Of a DNA stretch of 7,891 bases, positions 5,351 to 7,891 are shown piece by piece. Within the stretch, counting starts at the first letter, position 1. Each line of letters begins with the position of its first letter. Under the pieces are notes generated by a model. The model saw only the letters and a program-made list of their open reading frames with translations. It was not told the DNA's origin and did no database searches. The stretch is from Limnochordia bacterium (GTDB lineage: Bacteria > Bacillota > Limnochordia > Darwinibacteriales > B1SED10-159): assembly GCA_007132255.1 (NCBI GenBank), contig SLOZ01000080.1, positions 1-7,891 on the forward strand, given 5' to 3'. The position numbers and the translations under genes are program-made.

Positions 5351-6766
5351 TCATTCCACTTCATGAACCTGCAGCAAATTGGTGTTACCAGGCACCCCTG
5401 ACTTAACGCCAGCCGTAATGGTTACGACGTCGCCGGGATTGACTAGGCTCCATTTCTTTGCAGCGGCTACCGAGACATCAATCATCTCATCAATGCTGCG
5501 TGGGGCCTTCGCTACAACCGGGTATACACCCCAAACAACAGATAGCTGCTGTGCCACCCGTTCATTGGGACACACGGCCAAAACAGGTGCTTCCGGACGG
5601 AATCTCGAAATGAACCTTGCCGTCGCCCCCGACTGTGTACGCACCAAAATGGCCTTAATACCCAGATCTTGAGCAGTCTGGCAGGTGGCCAGCGATATTG
5701 CATCAGCAATACTGCGAGGACCCACTTGTCGCTTTTCATCCAAAATTTGACGATAATCCATGGACCGTTCCATGCGCGTTGCGATGCGTCCCATCATCTT
5801 GACGGTCTCCACCGGATAGATACCGATGGCGGTCTCACCGGATAACATAACGCAGTCGGTCCCATCAAAGATAGCGTTAGCCACATCCGTCACTTCGGCT
5901 CTTGTGGGACGAGGATTGCGGATCATGGAATCCAACATCTGCGTGGCTGTAATGACAGGTTTGCCGGCTTCATTGCACTTCTTGATCAACATTTTTTGCG
6001 CCAACGGCACCTCTTCTGGAGGGATTTCTACGCCTAAGTCACCGCGAGCGACCATGATACCATCAGCGACTTCGATGATCTCGTCAATATTCCGAAGACC
6101 TCCATCGCTTTCGATTTTGGCGATGACAGGCAGACAAGAGCCAACATCGGCCATAATGTCTTTAACTTCTTGAATATGCGCTCCTCGGCGGACAAATGAC
6201 GCAGCGATGAAGTCAACCCCGTGCTCCACGCCAAAGCGGATGTGTTCCACATCTTCCGCTGTGATGGCTGGCAAATCCACATCGACTCCGGGCAGCGTAA
6301 CACCTTTGCGGGAACTGCATTCGCCACCCACCACTACCTCAGTGATGACGTCGTTGCCAATGACGCTTTTTACTTCCAACTCGAGCAGACCATCATCGAT
6401 ATAGATGATGCGACCGGGCTTCATATCCTTCGGCAGCGATGGATAGCCCACAAAAGAACGCGTAGCATCGCCTTCCACCGGGTCCGTGGTCAGCGTAAAT
6501 GTATCACCGGTCTTCAAAACAATCTTACCCTCTTTGAAATGGCCAAGACGTATCTTTGGTCCCTGAATATCCAGCAAGACTCCGAGATTACGTCCCATTT
6601 CGGCGCTGGCTTTTCGTAGGTTTTGTAGGCGCTCTAAGTGTTCTGCATTCGTTCCATGAGAGAAATTGAGGCGGGCTATATCCATCCCCGCAGCAAGCAA
6701 CTGCCGAATCCGCTCGGGGCTGTCACTAGCCGGGCCAATGGTACATACAATTTTTGTCTTTCGCAT
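5351..6766 (-). CDS. pyk: Pyruvate kinase, predicted K+-independent type
   Basis: The protein is 471 residues, the standard length without the extra C-terminal PEP-utiliser-like domain of Bacillus enzymes. It converts phosphoenolpyruvate and ADP to pyruvate and ATP in the cytoplasm. Visible blocks are: KTKIVCTIGPAS (3-14), ARLNFSHG (31-38), LLDIQGPKIRLG (64-75), a B-domain insertion (about 75-165), VIAKIES with catalytic Lys217 and metal ligand Glu219, ARGDLGVE with metal ligand Asp243, ATQMLDSM (274-281), RPTRAEVTDVANA (286-298) and LSGETAIG (308-315). The C-terminal allosteric domain runs from about 340. Gln68, Lys71 and Leu74 match the K+-independent signature (rabbit enzyme positions 114, 117, 120). 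The ATG at 6766 is preceded by GGAGGG at 8 bases. The frame stays open upstream to 6967, but the conserved protein starts at MRKTKIVCTIGP. It follows pfkA after a structured spacer. Confidence 0.97.
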   Translation of the reverse strand: MRKTKIVCTIGPASDSPERIRQLLAAGMDIARLNFSHGTNAEHLERLQNLRKASAEMGRNLGVLLDIQGPKIRLGHFKEGKIVLKTGDTFTLTTDPVEGDATRSFVGYPSLPKDMKPGRIIYIDDGLLELEVKSVIGNDVITEVVVGGECSSRKGVTLPGVDVDLPAITAEDVEHIRFGVEHGVDFIAASFVRRGAHIQEVKDIMADVGSCLPVIAKIESDGGLRNIDEIIEVADGIMVARGDLGVEIPPEEVPLAQKMLIKKCNEAGKPVITATQMLDSMIRNPRPTRAEVTDVANAIFDGTDCVMLSGETAIGIYPVETVKMMGRIATRMERSMDYRQILDEKRQVGPRSIADAISLATCQTAQDLGIKAILVRTQSGATARFISRFRPEAPVLAVCPNERVAQQLSVVWGVYPVVAKAPRSIDEMIDVSVAAAKKWSLVNPGDVVTITAGVKSGVPGNTNLLQVHEVE

Positions 6767-7042
6767 ACATAGATCCCTCCGTTCTTGGAAGCCTAGGAGC
6801 TCACCCGACAACCCTGCTAAGGAGCGACATGGGGTCGATGTGGTCACGCGAAACCCAGATAACGGGATTTCGCGGTTCCTGCCTTGCGGCCCAAAGTCGC
6901 GGTTGAAGTGGACTCCTAGCAGGCCTGTTGCACAGACGTGTTTCAACGCCCAAAGTTGATAGTTCAACTCGGAGAAACGCCTGCTAAACGGCGTTTCGTA
7001 CTCGGACGTAAACCACGCATTGTACTCTATGAAACAGGTCTG
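6767..7042 (-). ncRNA. Structured pfkA-pyk spacer, candidate leader RNA of unknown class
   Basis: This 275-base spacer is dense in inverted repeats: GAAACGCC/GGCGTTTC (6974-6997), AGTTGA/TCAACT (6954-6969), GTTG..CAC/GTG..CAAC (6927-6947), CGCGAAACCC with GGGATTTCGCG (6847-6874, one bulge), and a long-range stem joining 6913-6923 to 6813-6824 (11 bp, one bulge) that encloses the 6847-6874 hairpin. A competing long-range repeat joins 6916-6929 to 7033-7046 (13 of 14 positions), and 6913-6919 can also pair with 6793-6799. The minus strand ends in the pyk site GGAGGG (6775-6780). No U-tract terminator is present, so any control would act on translation or RNA processing. I match it to no known riboswitch. 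The open frame through it looks accidental. Confidence 0.45.
6775..6780 (-). promoter_or_regulatory. Ribosome binding site of pyk
   Basis: The minus strand reads GGAGGG, 8 bases before the ATG at 6766. It settles the start against the open frame that continues upstream to 6967. A CTCC at 6796-6799 (minus strand) lies about 15 bases upstream and could mask it. Confidence 0.8.
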
Positions 7043-7891
7043 CTAGATAGACGCCAAAATATTAGCAAGGTGGTAGTATTCTAGATCCAGCTGCTTTTCT
7101 TGAGCCAACGCGTAATCCAAGTCCCAGGCTTTAATCTTGTGGTCAACTTCGCCGACCATCTTACCAGTCCTACCTTGATGGAGTAATTCCATGGCGTGGT
7201 AAGCCAGACGACTAGCTAATAGGCGGTCACTGACCGTAGGCGCACCGCCCCGTTGGATATGGCCTAAGATTGTCATGCGTGTCTCGTACCCGGTCTTTTC
7301 CTGAATATAGTTCGCCACCTGTACCGACGGACTATCACTGGGAAGTCGACCTGCTTCGGGATCACCAGCTGCACCCTCAGCGATCATGATAATACTGTGG
7401 GTTTTGCCCTTGGCGTTGGCCTCCTCAAGCTTGGTACAGACCTCATCCAGCCGATAGGGAATCTCAGGAATAAGAATGGCATCAGCACCGCCGGCCAAAC
7501 CTGAATAGAGTGCTATGTAACCGGAGTGCCGGCCCATAACCTCAATAACGTAGACGCGTTCGTGAGAACTAGCCGTATCGCGAATCTTATTGACGGCATC
7601 CAGCGCCGTATTGACAGCTGTATCAAAACCAATGGAGTAATCTGTGCAGGCAATGTCATTATCGATCGTCCCGGGAATGCCAATCACCTTGATGCCCATC
7701 CTATCCAGTTCCAGAGCTCCGCGAAACGAGCCATCACCGCCAATGACAACCACGGCGTCGATGTCGTTATCTTTTAGATGTTCGACGGCCTTCTCTCTTC
7801 CTTCCACTGTCATGAAGGATTGGGAACGGGCACTCTTGAGTACCGTTCCACCGCGTTGAATAATCCCCGAGACCGACCGACTGCTCATGGC
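7043..7891 (-). CDS. pfkA: ATP-dependent 6-phosphofructokinase, N-terminus cut by window edge
   Basis: 282 residues are visible. By alignment with E. coli PfkA about 50 N-terminal residues, including the first GGDxPG loop, lie beyond the window; the ATG at 7888 is internal. The enzyme phosphorylates fructose 6-phosphate with ATP, the committed step of glycolysis. Visible marks, numbered from that internal Met, are: GGDGS (50-54), PGTIDND (72-78) with the catalytic aspartate, VMGR (117-120), AEG (170-172) and GHIQRGG (209-215). Gly in GGDGS and in PGTIDND indicates ATP, since PPi-dependent enzymes have Asp and Lys there. The effector-site residues Arg103, Glu142, Lys160 and Lys162 match E. coli Arg154, Glu187, Lys211 and Lys213, suggesting ADP/PEP allostery. 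An oddity is about 12 extra residues after AEG (about 174-187). pyk follows 276 bases downstream. Confidence 0.95.
   Translation of the reverse strand, partial: AMSSRSVSGIIQRGGTVLKSARSQSFMTVEGREKAVEHLKDNDIDAVVVIGGDGSFRGALELDRMGIKVIGIPGTIDNDIACTDYSIGFDTAVNTALDAVNKIRDTASSHERVYVIEVMGRHSGYIALYSGLAGGADAILIPEIPYRLDEVCTKLEEANAKGKTHSIIMIAEGAAGDPEAGRLPSDSPSVQVANYIQEKTGYETRMTILGHIQRGGAPTVSDRLLASRLAYHAMELLHQGRTGKMVGEVDHKIKAWDLDYALAQEKQLDLEYYHLANILASI

Noticed and set aside
6767..6967. N-terminal extension of pyruvate kinase by 67 residues
   Set aside because: The frame is open, but the conserved protein starts at MRKTKIVCTIGP with a GGAGGG site; the upstream part is the structured spacer.
6767..7042. 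6S RNA or a c-di-GMP riboswitch in the pfkA-pyk spacer
   Set aside because: I could not fit the long terminal stem with central bubble of 6S RNA or the conserved core of the c-di-GMP aptamer to this sequence.
1..7891. CRISPR array, insertion sequence or prophage
   Set aside because: There are no regularly spaced direct repeats, no transposase or integrase motifs and no target-site duplications; gene content is chromosomal housekeeping.

Overview
The window is a compact, mostly leftward (minus strand) stretch of a bacterial chromosome. It looks like a Firmicute, probably an anaerobic clostridial or Peptococcaceae-type organism. The reasons are strong AGGAG-type ribosome binding sites, GTG and TTG starts, near-consensus sigma-A promoters, a PerR-type Fur regulator, and a glycolytic pfkA-pyk pair followed by fxsA. 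The lineage is an inference from gene content and style; no marker gene fixes it.

Layout from the right end, in the direction of transcription: pfkA (5' end cut by the window edge), a 275-base structured spacer, pyk, fxsA and an AIR-synthase/HypE-like gene. A GAAA-loop terminator closes this block. Directly behind that terminator lies a three-gene cassette whose genes overlap by 4 bases each: a flavin-reductase-like flavoprotein, a small PII-like protein and a CPA2-type cation:proton antiporter. Beyond it, on the plus strand, is a complete tRNA-Leu(CAA) with its own promoter and terminator. On the minus strand again come perR, with a consensus promoter and an inverted repeat over its -10, and sfsA. 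The first 207 bases hold no gene I can support.

PfkA and pyruvate kinase are the two classic control points of glycolysis. The PII-like/antiporter pair resembles other PII-plus-transporter pairs (GlnK-AmtB, SbtB-SbtA), with the small protein a likely gate on the transporter. PerR is a metal-dependent peroxide sensor and probably regulates itself.

The items most worth a second look are: (1) the pfkA-pyk spacer, where one segment can pair with three different partners in mutually exclusive ways, near the pyk ribosome binding site; (2) the flavin reductase/PII-like/antiporter cassette and the terminator just upstream of its first ribosome binding site; (3) the pyruvate kinase residues that mark K+-independent enzymes; (4) a Asp-Asn pair where most CPA2 antiporters carry Asp-Asp.
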